NCBI GenBank assembly: GCA_963668655.2
Contig: CAXXPQ010000002.1
Coordinates: 434,001 to 498,000 of the forward strand
Source of the DNA: G963668655 sp963668655
GTDB lineage: Bacteria > Myxococcota_A > SURF-8
Length of the DNA stretch: 64,000 nt
Reading direction: 5' to 3'
Below are positions 11,555-20,803 of this stretch, in pieces. The position numbers and the translations under genes were made by a program. The notes beneath the pieces were generated by a model, which worked only from the letters and a program-made list of their open reading frames with translations, did not search any database and was not told the DNA's origin. How positions within the stretch are numbered: the first letter of the stretch is position 1; each line of letters starts with the position of its first letter.

Positions 11555-13161
11555 TGCCGCTTTCCCGATTTCTGAACGCGGAAGGCGTCCGGTTCGTCGG
11601 ACTCCGTGAAGCGCTGGATGCGCTGCATCCCTTCTCCGAGGAGGGGCGGCGGCGTTTGCGCGACCCGGAGGTTTTTCTTCCCGGCGATGAAGCGCGGCTT
11701 TCCCGTCACGGAGATCGCGTCGCCGCGGCCGTGCGCCTTTTCGACACGAATCCCGTCGCCATCGATCGGATCGCGCACGCCCTGCGCAATCTTCCGCGCC
11801 TGGACGATCTCTGGGAGGCCGACTGGAACGCGACCGAGTTCGCGCTCCTGGCCGCCTTTCGCCATTATCACGGTCTGGCCCGGGACGCGTTGCAGGACGA
11901 GCCGGAACTGGCCGGATGGCTTCGCCTCCGCGAAAGCGGCGAGTTGGGCGAAAAGATTTTCGGTTCGACGAACGGCCCTCGCTTTTGCCTCGACGCTTCC
12001 GAAGATGCCGATCTTGCCGCCGCACGCGCGGCCGTCCGCAAGCTGGAAGCGGAAATCGCCTCTCGGGAAGAGCGGATCCGGCAATCTCTTTACGCTGATC
12101 ACGGCCTGTCTCCGGACGCCGCTCAATGGGTCGCGGATCGTTCGGACCACGATTTGCTGGAGGCTCTCGCCGCCGATTCCCGGCTGGTGCTCGTCTCCGA
12201 AAACATCAACACGCTTCGCTTCGGGTTGTCGGCCGTTCCGGAAATCCGAGATCTTCGGGCGGACCTTTCGGAACATCTGCGTGTGGAGCGCGCCATCGAA
12301 CGGCGGCGTTACGCGGCCATGGCGACACCGTTGCGAAAGGAACGGGATGTCTGGATGGAGGAAGCCCGCAAGCTGGGCGATCTGGACTGGTTGCTGGCCG
12401 TTGCGGATCTTTCCCGCCGCTGGAAGGCGGTCGCCCCGATGATCGAACCGGACACGCCGTTTCCCAGGGTGAGCCGAGGCCGGCACGAGATCCTGAAGGA
12501 GCGCGTGCAGGAAGCGGGCGCTACGTATCAGTCTCTCGATCTTTCCGTTCCCCATCGGCTGGCGATTCTCACCGGCACGAACATGGGCGGCAAGACCGTC
12601 GTCCTGCAAACGGTGGGCTGGCTTCAGGCCCTTACGCAGCTCGGCCTGCCCGTCCCCGCCGAATCCTTTTGTACGCGGCTTTTTTCCGGGCTCTCGGCCA
12701 TTGCGGCGCACGGCGTCGAACTGGGCGGACTTTCGGCCTTCGGCCGGGAGATCGAGTCGCTGAAGACCGCGCTTTCGCATCGGGCGAACGATCGTCTGTA
12801 CCTGATCGACGAACCCGGGCGAGGCACCCACGTCAAGGAGGGCCGCGCCCTGTGCCGCGCCGTGCTGGACGCCGTGGCGCATTCGCCGTCGTCCGTTCTC
12901 GTGGCCACGCACCTGGACGGCCTGGATCGGGACGGCGCCCACGCCCTGACCATGAAGGGGCTTCGGCGCGACGAGGCCCGGCGCTCGCTTGCATCCGACG
13001 CTCCCGAACTCGGCCTGCACGCTCTGATGGACTATCGCGTGGAGGACGCCGGATGTACGAATCGCAAGGCCAGCGACGCCCTGGACGTGGCGGAGCTTTT
13101 GGGACTGGAGCGCGGCATCGTGGACCGCGCCAGGGAACTCTTGAACGAAAGCGAAAGTTGA
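11551..13161 (+). CDS. kamC: KamC-like MutS-family ATPase
   Basis: A 536-residue protein whose C-terminal third is a MutS-type ABC ATPase: Walker A GTNMGGKT at 342-349, Walker B LYLIDEPGRGTH at 416-427. The preceding region is a helical lever/clamp-like domain (residues ~150-330). There is no mismatch-recognition domain, so DNA repair is unlikely. MutS-like KamC proteins are a known but poorly understood member of lysine fermentation clusters. Position between kamB (ATGA overlap) and kamD supports a role with the aminomutase, probably ATP-driven exchange of damaged cobalamin. That function is inference. Confidence 0.82.
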   Translation: MMPLSRFLNAEGVRFVGLREALDALHPFSEEGRRRLRDPEVFLPGDEARLSRHGDRVAAAVRLFDTNPVAIDRIAHALRNLPRLDDLWEADWNATEFALLAAFRHYHGLARDALQDEPELAGWLRLRESGELGEKIFGSTNGPRFCLDASEDADLAAARAAVRKLEAEIASREERIRQSLYADHGLSPDAAQWVADRSDHDLLEALAADSRLVLVSENINTLRFGLSAVPEIRDLRADLSEHLRVERAIERRRYAAMATPLRKERDVWMEEARKLGDLDWLLAVADLSRRWKAVAPMIEPDTPFPRVSRGRHEILKERVQEAGATYQSLDLSVPHRLAILTGTNMGGKTVVLQTVGWLQALTQLGLPVPAESFCTRLFSGLSAIAAHGVELGGLSAFGREIESLKTALSHRANDRLYLIDEPGRGTHVKEGRALCRAVLDAVAHSPSSVLVATHLDGLDRDGAHALTMKGLRRDEARRSLASDAPELGLHALMDYRVEDAGCTNRKASDALDVAELLGLERGIVDRARELLNESES

Positions 13162-13183
13162 ACCGAAGGCATCGCGAGGAAGC

Positions 13184-14743
13184 ATGAGCCAACTCCAACT
13201 CGATCGGGAAAAAATCAGCGAGGCCCGCGCCGTCGCCAAGCGCATCGCCGACGACGTTCAGGCCTACATCAACCGGCATACGACGGTGACCATCGAGCGC
13301 ACGACCCTGCGGCTTCTGGGCGTGCGCGGCGTCAACGACGAAATGGAACCGCTTCCCAACGTGGTGGCCGACCGGCTGCACGGTCGTCTGGGCGACGGCC
13401 TTTCGCTTCCGTTTCTCACGGCCGCCGCGCGCACCGGACTCGACGCCGTGTCCCTTTCACGGGCGGTGGACGAAGGAGCGATCGACCTGACCGGCATGGA
13501 GCCGGTGGAGCCGGGACGCATTCACGATACGGCCGAACGGATGCTACGCCCGCAACTGGAGCGCATCCGGGAGATGCGCCGGATTCGGGAAGAACGCATC
13601 GCCGCCGAACCGCCCCACGGCCGTCCGCTGCTTTACGTCATCGTGGCCACCGGCAACATTCACGAAGACGTGCTTCAGGCCCGCCGGGCCGCCCGCCAGG
13701 GCGCGGACATCATCGCGGTGATCCGCGCCACGGCCCAGAGCCTGCTGGACTACGTCCCGTACGGCCACACCACGGAAGGCTTCGGCGGCACCTACGCCAC
13801 CCAGGAAAACTTCGAACTGATGCGCGCCGCGCTGGACGACGTGGGCGAGGAACTGGGCCGCTACATCCGGCTGGTGAACTACGCCTCCGGCCTGTGCATG
13901 CCGGAAATTTCCGCCATGGGCGCGCTGGAGCGGCTGGACATGATGCTGAACGACAGCATGTACGGCATCCTCTTTCGCGACATCAACATGTACCGCACCT
14001 TCTGCGACCAGCATTTCTCCCGCATGGTCAACGCCTTTGCGGGCATCTCCATCAACACCGGCGAGGACAACTACCTCACCACCTCCGACGCCGTGGAGGC
14101 CGCCGACACCGTTTTGGCCAGCGATCTCATCAACGAACAGTTCGCCCTGAATTCCGGGCTCACGCCGAAGATGCTCTGCCTGGGCCACGCCTACGAGATC
14201 AAGCCGGAGATCGAAAACAGCTTCCTTCTGGAACTGGCCATGGCGGCGCTTCTGCGGGAGGTCTTTCCCGAGCACCCGCTGAAATATATGCCGCCCACCA
14301 AGCACATGACCGGCGACATCTTCCGCACGTTCCTCGTCAACGGTCTGTTCAATCTAGTGGGCCAGTGGACCGGGCAGGGCGTGCAGCTTCTGGGCATGCT
14401 CACGGAAGCCATTCACACGCCGTTTTTACAGGACCGCTACCTGGCCATCCGCAACGCGGAACTGGTCATGAACGCCGTGAAAAGCATCGGCTCGGAAATG
14501 ATCTTCCGGCCCGGCGGACTGGTCCAGACCCGCGCGCAAACGGTGCTAGACCGCACGCTCGCGCTTTTGCGGCGGGTGGAGGAAAACGGGCTGATGGACA
14601 GCATCGCGGCGGGCGTCTTCGCGGAGGTGAAACGCGCGAAAAACGGCGGCAAGGGCCTGTCCGGCGTGGCGGCCAAGACGGACGCCTATTACAATCCCGT
14701 CCTGGACGTGTTCGCACGGGAACTCGATGCGGTGGTGGAATAG
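13184..14743 (+). CDS. kamD: Beta-lysine/D-lysine 5,6-aminomutase alpha subunit
   Basis: A 519-residue TIM-barrel subunit of the adenosylcobalamin- and PLP-dependent 5,6-aminomutase. It moves the terminal amino group of beta-lysine from C6 to C5 to give 3,5-diaminohexanoate. Length and blocks such as IERTTLRLLGVRGVNDE (37-53), HTTEGFGGTYATQENFELM and the C-terminal GGKGLSGVAAK agree with the family. It starts 22 nt after kamC with GAGGAA upstream and is followed 17 nt later by the cobalamin-binding beta subunit. Confidence 0.95.
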   Translation: MSQLQLDREKISEARAVAKRIADDVQAYINRHTTVTIERTTLRLLGVRGVNDEMEPLPNVVADRLHGRLGDGLSLPFLTAAARTGLDAVSLSRAVDEGAIDLTGMEPVEPGRIHDTAERMLRPQLERIREMRRIREERIAAEPPHGRPLLYVIVATGNIHEDVLQARRAARQGADIIAVIRATAQSLLDYVPYGHTTEGFGGTYATQENFELMRAALDDVGEELGRYIRLVNYASGLCMPEISAMGALERLDMMLNDSMYGILFRDINMYRTFCDQHFSRMVNAFAGISINTGEDNYLTTSDAVEAADTVLASDLINEQFALNSGLTPKMLCLGHAYEIKPEIENSFLLELAMAALLREVFPEHPLKYMPPTKHMTGDIFRTFLVNGLFNLVGQWTGQGVQLLGMLTEAIHTPFLQDRYLAIRNAELVMNAVKSIGSEMIFRPGGLVQTRAQTVLDRTLALLRRVEENGLMDSIAAGVFAEVKRAKNGGKGLSGVAAKTDAYYNPVLDVFARELDAVVE

Positions 14744-14760
14744 GAAAAGGAGCGAGGAAG

Positions 14761-15510
14761 ATGGAAATCGATCTGAAACGCGTCAAACCCTACGGCGACG
14801 CCCTGAACGACGGCGCCGTCCAGCTTTCCTTCACCCTGCCCGTTCCTTCCGACGAGCGCGCCGAGGAAGCCGCCAAGCAGCTTGCGCGCAAGATGGGATT
14901 CCGTGACGTGGGCGTGGCGCACCGAAACGACCTGGGCGACGGCTTCACCTTCTTCGTGGTCTACGGCCGCACCTCCCATGTGGTGAACGTGGCGGACATC
15001 GAGGTGCCGAAGGTGGAGACGCCCCGCTACTCGTACTACGAGGTCAACGAGCGCATCGAGAAAATCTTCGGGCGCAAGCTGGTGGTGGTGGGGGCCTGCA
15101 CGGGCTCGGACGCGCATACGGTGGGCATCGACGCCATCATGAACATGAAGGGCTACAACCAGCACTACGGCCTGGAGCGCTATCCCTGGGTGGAGGCGAC
15201 CAACCTGGGCAGCCAGGTGCCCAACGAGGATCTCCTGCGCTACGCCATCGATCACGAGGCGGACGCGGTGCTGGTCAGCCAGGTGGTCACCGCCAAGGAC
15301 AGCCACATCCACACGCTCACGGAGTTCATCGAACTGGCCGAGAGTTTCGGCGTGCGCGACCGCATGACGCTCGTCGTGGGCGGACCGCGCATCAACCACC
15401 GGCTGGCGGTGGAACTGGGTTTCGACGCGGGCTTCGGCCCGGGTACCTACGCCGAGCATGTGGCCAGCTTCATCCTGGAGGACCAGCGCAAGCGGCTGGG
15501 GATGGGGTAG
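14761..15510 (+). CDS. kamE: Beta-lysine/D-lysine 5,6-aminomutase beta subunit
   Basis: A 249-residue cobalamin-binding subunit. The base-off B12 motif is D117-A-H119-T-V-G122. Lys130 lies eleven residues after that histidine, in the position of the PLP lysine (Lys144) of the Clostridium sticklandii enzyme. A later VVGGPRINH is typical of the Rossmann B12 domain. The start ATG at 14761 has AAAGGAG eight bases upstream; upstream frame belongs to the kamD antisense background. It is the last gene of the operon. Confidence 0.95.
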   Translation: MEIDLKRVKPYGDALNDGAVQLSFTLPVPSDERAEEAAKQLARKMGFRDVGVAHRNDLGDGFTFFVVYGRTSHVVNVADIEVPKVETPRYSYYEVNERIEKIFGRKLVVVGACTGSDAHTVGIDAIMNMKGYNQHYGLERYPWVEATNLGSQVPNEDLLRYAIDHEADAVLVSQVVTAKDSHIHTLTEFIELAESFGVRDRMTLVVGGPRINHRLAVELGFDAGFGPGTYAEHVASFILEDQRKRLGMG

Positions 15511-15896
15511 GCCGGTCGGATTTTCCCGACTTTTTTTCATCCTCCGCCCGCCGTTTTGAAACCCATGGAATGCAGGCGACGATTTTTCCCGGGGCGCTCT
15601 CGATGCAGGGGCGCGCCGCCCGTGGCTCAATACGATTTGCTTCGCAAATCACCCGCCACGAGCGCTTGACCGTTCGCCAATGGCAAGGAATGAGCGCTAG
15701 AAACAGCGCCCGGACGTTTCTTTGCCGAAGCTTTTCCGCGCGGGATTGACAAGCGGGAAAAAATAGGTAACATGGGCGCATTCAAGGAACGCAGGAACCG
15801 GACGAAAACCGGCGAAGGCCATGCCTTTACGCCGCTTGAAGGCGAAACGCGAACCTCATAACCCCAACGGATTTCCGTCGATCACAGGAGGCCAAC
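15511..15896. other. Gene-free stretch with a cruciform-capable element and a promoter
   Basis: At 15618-15663 two nested inverted repeats can fold: an outer GCCCGTGGC/GCCACGAGC (one mismatch) around a perfect GATTTGC-TTC-GCAAATC hairpin. No T-run follows, so it is not a classical terminator, though it could end the kam transcript. The promoter of the next gene lies at 15746-15773. No convincing gene is present. Confidence 0.5.
15746..15773 (+). promoter_or_regulatory. Promoter for the epimerase gene
   Basis: Perfect TTGACA (15746-15751), a 16-nt spacer and TAACAT (15768-15773). It leaves a leader of about 115 nt before the ATG at 15897. Confidence 0.55.
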
Positions 15897-16826
15897 ATGT
15901 CCGAAAAAGTTCTCGTAACGGGTGGCGCAGGCTACATCGGCACGCTGCTCGTTCCCATGCTGCTGGAAAAGGGCTACGATGTCACCATCATGGATATCTT
16001 CATGTGGGGCATGAAACCCATCCTGCATTTCGCCTCGCACCCGAAATTCAACATCGTCACCGGGGACGTGCGGGACCGCGAACTGATGGAAAAGGAAGTC
16101 CCGAAGTACGACTGGATCATCCACCTGGCCTCCATCGTGGGCTATCCGGCCTGCGCCGCCGATCCCATCCTGGCCAAGACCACCAACGTGGGCGGCACCA
16201 AGAACGTCTGCGATTTCCTCAGCCCCAACCAGCGGCTGCTCTACGCCTCCACCGGCTCCACCTATGGCAAGGTCGCCGAGATCTGCACCGAGGAAACGCC
16301 CATCAATCCCCTGTCCCTCTACGGCTCCACCAAATGGGAGGCCGAAAACATGGCCATCGACAAGGGCGGCTCGGCCATGCGCTTCGCCACCGTTTTCGGC
16401 ATCGCCCCCCGGCTGCGCCTGGACCTGCTGGTGAACGACTTCGTTTATCAGGCCTACCACATGAAGCAGATCGTCCTCTACGAAGGCCACTTCCGGCGCA
16501 CCTTCCTGCATTGCCGGGACGCCGCCAACGTCTATCCCTTCACCATGGAACACTGGGACGAAATGAAGGGCCACGCCTTCAACGTGGGCGATTCCAGCAT
16601 GAACTACACCAAGACGGAACTGGCCCACGCCATCCAGAAAAAGCTGGATTTCTATCTGCACGAAGCCCAGGTGGGCCACGATGCCGACGCCCGCGACTAC
16701 GAGGTCAGCTACGAAAAGATCAACAAGATCGGCTATAAAACCGAAATCAATCTGGACCAGGGTATCGACGAACTGATCCGGGTGCTGAAACATCTGCGCA
16801 TCACCAACGAATGGCGCAACGCCTGA
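15897..16826 (+). CDS. NAD-dependent epimerase/dehydratase (extended SDR)
   Basis: A 309-residue nucleotide-sugar-type extended short-chain dehydrogenase. The NAD motif GGAGYIG is at 9-15 and the catalytic Y142-x3-K146 lies in YGSTKWEAE, with STGSTYG before it. The substrate cannot be read from the sequence; UDP- or GDP-sugar epimerisation or dehydration are the usual reactions. It is monocistronic, with its own promoter, AGGAGG ribosome site and a strong terminator. Convergent sugar genes follow, so it may supply the same surface polysaccharide. Confidence 0.88.
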   Translation: MSEKVLVTGGAGYIGTLLVPMLLEKGYDVTIMDIFMWGMKPILHFASHPKFNIVTGDVRDRELMEKEVPKYDWIIHLASIVGYPACAADPILAKTTNVGGTKNVCDFLSPNQRLLYASTGSTYGKVAEICTEETPINPLSLYGSTKWEAENMAIDKGGSAMRFATVFGIAPRLRLDLLVNDFVYQAYHMKQIVLYEGHFRRTFLHCRDAANVYPFTMEHWDEMKGHAFNVGDSSMNYTKTELAHAIQKKLDFYLHEAQVGHDADARDYEVSYEKINKIGYKTEINLDQGIDELIRVLKHLRITNEWRNA

Positions 16827-16854
16827 CGGCGCGCCCAACCCCGCCTTCATCCCC

Positions 16855-16883
16855 CGCCCCGGTTCACGCCGGGGCGTTTTTTT
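16855..16883 (+). terminator. Rho-independent terminator after the epimerase
   Basis: CGCCCCGG and CCGGGGCG form a perfect 8-bp stem with loop TTCACG, followed by seven T residues. Confidence 0.9.
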
Positions 16884-17045
16884 GTACCGGCGATTTTCCG
16901 GTCCGTCTCGAATACCGGAGGAACTTTCCGCTTGATGAAAAGAAGGATGGGGCCTGCCCGTTCCCTTCCCCGATGGTGAACCTTGTCCGAAAACGATTTT
17001 CCGCTTTCTCCCCAGTTTCGGGATTGAACCCCAGAACCCCGCCGC

Positions 17046-18269
17046 TCACGCCCCACCGAAGATGTGCTCGTAAAACAGGCCGGCCACGTGGTCCAGGGTG
17101 TAGTGCTTCTCGTAGGCCCGCCGCGCGTTTTTCCCCATTTCGGCCAGGCGTGCGGGATCGGCCTTCAGTTCCAGAATGCGCCGGGCGATCTCCTCGCCGT
17201 CGTAACCGGCCTGCACGCCGCAGTCGTAGGCGCGCAGTTCGTGGGCCGTGTCCGCGAAGGGCCGCATGACCGCCAGGATGGGACGCCCGGCCGCCATGTA
17301 GGCATAGGCGCGGCTGGGCACGGAGGTGCGCTCGGTCCCGGGCTTGATGCCCACCAGCGCCAGGTCCGCCGAAGTCAGGCTGTAGGGCAGCACGTCCTCG
17401 GGAACGAAGTCCATCACGCGCAGGTTCGGGCGAGTGCGGGCCAGTTCCTCCAGGCGCGGCTTTTCCTGCCCCGCGCCGATGAAGAGGAAAAGCACCTCGG
17501 GGTCTTTCTCCGAAAGGATTTCCGCCGCGCGCAGGATGGACTCGAACTCCTGGAAACGCCCCAGGTTTCCGCTCGTCAGCACCACGAAACGATCCGATAG
17601 CCCGTGCTCTTTCACGAAAGGATTCTCGTCCTTCGGGATGGGCCTCAGGCGGTCGCCGTCCGTCCAGGCGGGCAGCGTGACGACTTTCTTGCGCATGTCC
17701 AGAGGCAGGTAGAGATCGGCGATGTAGTCGCGCACGAGGTCGCCCAGGGTGATGATGCTGTCGGCCCGGCGAAAGACGAAGCGGTCGATGGCGCGCCAGG
17801 CTTCGCCGAAGGGATTTCCCGGATGCACCACGCCGACGGTCTCGGCCACCTCGGGATAGAGATCGTAGATCAAGAGGTGGACGGGGCGTCCGGTAAAGAG
17901 CTTCGCGGGCCAGCCCGTCCACAGACCTTCCGGCGGGCAGGTGACGAGCAACAGCGGGCCTTTGTCCGGGGCGGCGAGCAGATGGGCGGCGGCATTGGCG
18001 GCGAAGCTCAGATCGCGCAATTTCCGCATCACCAGGCGGTTTTTATCGCTTTTGATGGAAGCGATGCGCCGCACATCCACGCCGTCCAGGGTTTCCCGCC
18101 GGGGCGCTTCACCGGCCGCATGATAACCCGGCGGCATGGTGAGCACGCGCACGGCGATGCCCCGCTCCGCGAGTTTCCGGGCGATGCCGTGCAGCAGCAC
18201 GCCGGTGCTGGCCACGTCGGGCGGATAGTATTGGGTGACGATGGTCAAGCGTGGGGGGACGGCGTTCAT
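17046..18269 (-). CDS. Glycosyltransferase family 4-type protein
   Basis: A 407-residue GT-B glycosyltransferase. The N-terminal acceptor domain starts with LTIVTQYYPPDVASTGVLLHGIARKLAERG (Gly-rich start typical of WcaI/WbuB-like enzymes). The C-terminal donor domain shows VVLTSGNLGRFQEFESIL and the E-x7-E-like region GTERTSVPSRAYAYMAAGRPILAV. It probably adds a sugar to a lipid-linked glycan at the cytoplasmic face. It is the last gene of the fcl-ColD-like-glycosyltransferase run; 42 nt separate it from the PLP enzyme. Donor and acceptor are unknown. Confidence 0.88.
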   Translation of the reverse strand: MNAVPPRLTIVTQYYPPDVASTGVLLHGIARKLAERGIAVRVLTMPPGYHAAGEAPRRETLDGVDVRRIASIKSDKNRLVMRKLRDLSFAANAAAHLLAAPDKGPLLLVTCPPEGLWTGWPAKLFTGRPVHLLIYDLYPEVAETVGVVHPGNPFGEAWRAIDRFVFRRADSIITLGDLVRDYIADLYLPLDMRKKVVTLPAWTDGDRLRPIPKDENPFVKEHGLSDRFVVLTSGNLGRFQEFESILRAAEILSEKDPEVLFLFIGAGQEKPRLEELARTRPNLRVMDFVPEDVLPYSLTSADLALVGIKPGTERTSVPSRAYAYMAAGRPILAVMRPFADTAHELRAYDCGVQAGYDGEEIARRILELKADPARLAEMGKNARRAYEKHYTLDHVAGLFYEHIFGGA

Positions 18270-18311
18270 GCGCTCCTCCGGATGGGGCCATTTTCGTTGG
18301 GCGTCACGGGT

Positions 18312-19484
18312 TTATCCTTCCAAAGCGCGGCGGATGGTCTCCCGGTCCTCGTCGGTCAGTTCGGGATAATTTCCGCAATAGAAACCGCAGTCGTGGATGA
18401 ATTCCGCGCCCGGCAGCTCGAAGGTTTCGTTCACGTACTTTTTGTAGTACGGCTGCACCTGCATGTTTCCGCTGATGATCGGCCGGGTCTCCACGTCGAG
18501 CTCCGCGAAGCGCCGCAGGGTTTTCTCCCGGATTTCCGGGGACTTGCAGATGACGGAGAGCGAGTAGCTGGGGATGAAGGCGATGTGCTCGCGGTTCAGC
18601 GGGATGTAATCGTCGTTTCGTTCCACAATCTTTTCGAACCAGAGGTAGTTTTCCTGGCGCAGCTTCAGGGCCTCGGGCAGGAAATCGATCTGGTAACCGC
18701 CCAGAAATCCGGTGATTTCCGTGGGCCGCAGGTTGAAACCGAGATCGAAGAAGGCGAACTGGGCGTAAAAAGCGTCGTCCACCCTGGCGGTGGCTCGCCA
18801 TTTTTCCTGTTCGGCCTTTTCCAGGTTGCGGTCCCAGCCGTTGGCGCGCACGATCCGCAACATTTCGGACAGTTCCTCGTCCCGGGTGCAGAGCATGCCG
18901 CCTTCCACGGTGGACATGTGATGGGCGACGTAAAACGAGAAGCTGGCAGCGTGACCGAAGGATCCGAGCTGCCCGGCGTGAAGCCGCGTCCCCAGGCTCT
19001 CGCAGTTGTCTTCCAGAAAAAGGACGCCACGTTCGTCGCAGAGGTCGCGGATACGGTCCAGATCGCCCGCGAAACCCAGGGCGTTGGTGATGAAAAGTCC
19101 TTTCAGATCAACGACTTCCAACCGCTCCCGGAGTTTTTCGGAGCTGACGTTCATGGTGTTCGGCTCCACGTCCACGGGCACGGGAACCAGGCCCATCTGG
19201 ATGAGGGGCATCACGTTGGTGGACCAGGTCAGGGCGGAGAATCCCACCTTATCGCCCTTTTTCAGCCGCCCGAGGTTCATCAGGGCCTGGAAGAGCGCCA
19301 GGTTGGCGGAGCCACCGGAGTTGAACAGCATGGCCCGGCCGCTGCCCTGGAAGTCGGAGAATTTCTTCTCGAATTCCGTGCACTTCGGTCCCATGCTGAG
19401 CCGGTTGGTGCTGAGGATGAAATCGGCCAGAGCTTTTTTCGTCCGTTCCTCTTTCAGAAAGACGTTGCGCATCAGGGGAATCAT
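18312..19484 (-). CDS. DegT/DnrJ/EryC1-family sugar enzyme lacking the PLP lysine (ColD-like 3-dehydratase candidate)
   Basis: A 390-residue fold-type-I PLP enzyme of the sugar aminotransferase family (FNSGGSANLALFQAL, LFLEDNCESLGTRL). In aminotransferases the PLP lysine sits in an SFxxxK segment. Here the segment is SFSFYVAHHMSTVEGG, so His188 occupies the lysine position and His189 follows. The same Lys-to-His change defines the 3-dehydratases ColD (GDP-4-keto-6-deoxymannose) and the E1/RfbH enzymes. Its neighbour 60 nt upstream is fcl, which uses GDP-4-keto-6-deoxymannose, the substrate of ColD. The likely product is therefore a 3,6-dideoxy sugar; RfbH-like CDP-sugar activity is the alternative, but no iron-sulfur cysteines typical of E1 are seen. 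Confidence 0.78.
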   Translation of the reverse strand: MIPLMRNVFLKEERTKKALADFILSTNRLSMGPKCTEFEKKFSDFQGSGRAMLFNSGGSANLALFQALMNLGRLKKGDKVGFSALTWSTNVMPLIQMGLVPVPVDVEPNTMNVSSEKLRERLEVVDLKGLFITNALGFAGDLDRIRDLCDERGVLFLEDNCESLGTRLHAGQLGSFGHAASFSFYVAHHMSTVEGGMLCTRDEELSEMLRIVRANGWDRNLEKAEQEKWRATARVDDAFYAQFAFFDLGFNLRPTEITGFLGGYQIDFLPEALKLRQENYLWFEKIVERNDDYIPLNREHIAFIPSYSLSVICKSPEIREKTLRRFAELDVETRPIISGNMQVQPYYKKYVNETFELPGAEFIHDCGFYCGNYPELTDEDRETIRRALEG

Positions 19485-19544
19485 GGGGGGCTCCTTTTCG
19501 CCGCGAGCGCTCCCGGGGGAGGCTCCGTCCAGAGGTTTGATATT

Positions 19545-20489
19545 TCAGGCGTTTTTCAGTTTTTTATATTCCGCGATCACCTCTTTCACTCCCTGTTCCA
19601 GAGAAATTTCCGGCCGGAAGCCCATGGCGTCCAGCTTGGAGGTGTCGAGGCATTTTCGGGGCATGCCGTCGGGTTTGCTCGTGTCCCATTCGAGGCGTCC
19701 CTGGAAACCGGTGAGCCCGGCAATGAGTTCGGCCAGTTCCTTGATGGACACGTCTGTGCCCCAACCGACGTTGACGATATCCGGTTCGTGATGGTGATTC
19801 AGAAGGAATAACACGGCCTTGGCCAGATCGTCCACGTGCATGAACTCCCGGCGGGCCACGCCGCTGCCCCAGAGCGTGACGGATTCCATCCCGTCGTCGG
19901 TGGCGTCGGTGAAGCGCTTGACGAGCGCCGAAAGCACGTGGGAATGTTGCAGGTCGAAGCTGTCGCCCGGGCCGTAGATGTTGCAAGGCATGGGGCAGAC
20001 GGACTCGAAACCGTATTGGCGCTTGTAAAACTCGCAGAGCTTGAGCCCCGCCACCTTGGCCAGGGCGTAACCCTCGTTGGTGGGCTCCAGGGGCCCGGTC
20101 AAAAGGTATTCCTCGCGCATGGGTTGGGGGCATTCGCGGGGATAAATGCATGAACTTCCTAACAAAACCAGTTTCTTCACTCCGTTTTGCCGAGCGGCTT
20201 CCAGGACGTTGTTCTGGATCATCAGGTTTTCATACAGAAACTCGGCCGGGTGATCGATGTTGGCCTGGATGCCGCCCACACGTGCGGCGGAGAGAATCAC
20301 CACGTCGATACGTTCATTTCTGAAAAATTCCTGCACCGCGCATTGGTCCACCAGGTTCAGTTCGGCGTGGGTGCGCGTGATAACATTCGGATATTCCTCT
20401 TGTTTCAGCAATCTGGCGATGCCCGATCCCACCAGGCCGCGATGGCCGGCCAGATAGATGCGGTCCGATTTTTCCGGTCGATATCCCAT
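19545..20489 (-). CDS. fcl: GDP-L-fucose synthase-like epimerase/reductase
   Basis: A 314-residue extended SDR enzyme that converts GDP-4-keto-6-deoxy-D-mannose to GDP-L-fucose. The nucleotide motif G15HRG18LVG21 is the family form (AGHRGLVGS). The active site shows LLGSSCIYPRECPQPM and Y141-x3-K145 (EGYALAKVAGLK), and EFMHVDDLA is conserved. No gmd (GDP-mannose dehydratase) is in the window. It is first in a three-gene minus-strand operon; promoter at 20670-20698, ribosome site GGAGAGAG. With the ColD-like neighbour it could alternatively act as a ColC-type epimerase/reductase. Confidence 0.9.
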   Translation of the reverse strand: MGYRPEKSDRIYLAGHRGLVGSGIARLLKQEEYPNVITRTHAELNLVDQCAVQEFFRNERIDVVILSAARVGGIQANIDHPAEFLYENLMIQNNVLEAARQNGVKKLVLLGSSCIYPRECPQPMREEYLLTGPLEPTNEGYALAKVAGLKLCEFYKRQYGFESVCPMPCNIYGPGDSFDLQHSHVLSALVKRFTDATDDGMESVTLWGSGVARREFMHVDDLAKAVLFLLNHHHEPDIVNVGWGTDVSIKELAELIAGLTGFQGRLEWDTSKPDGMPRKCLDTSKLDAMGFRPEISLEQGVKEVIAEYKKLKNA

Positions 20490-20669
20490 GAACTCTCTCC
20501 GTTTAACTGTTCTCTATCTGCGTTTCGGCCGTTTTCGGAAACGCGCCTTCGGTTCCATCCGTTGCCTTTTGGACCGTCAAACGATCAAAATCATTCACAT
20601 TTTCTCGAATTCCCCCCGGGATTTTCCCGTAGAGAAAAACGGGCGTTTTCTGGGTCGCGATCGGCGGAA

Positions 20670-20698
20670 AAAATAGCACGATCGGCCCGCCGCGTCAA
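20670..20698 (-). promoter_or_regulatory. Promoter for the fcl operon
   Basis: Minus strand: TTGACG (20698-20693), 17-nt spacer, TATTTT (20675-20670). The leader to the fcl start would be about 170 nt. Confidence 0.5.
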
Positions 20699-20803
20699 CA
20701 GATTGCGCACGATGAAAAAACAGGTGATCCGGCGCGGGAATCGCCTGGCGGCCTCGCTCGGATGGTTTCAGCAATGGATGCCGATCGGCGAATTAGGTTA
20801 AAC

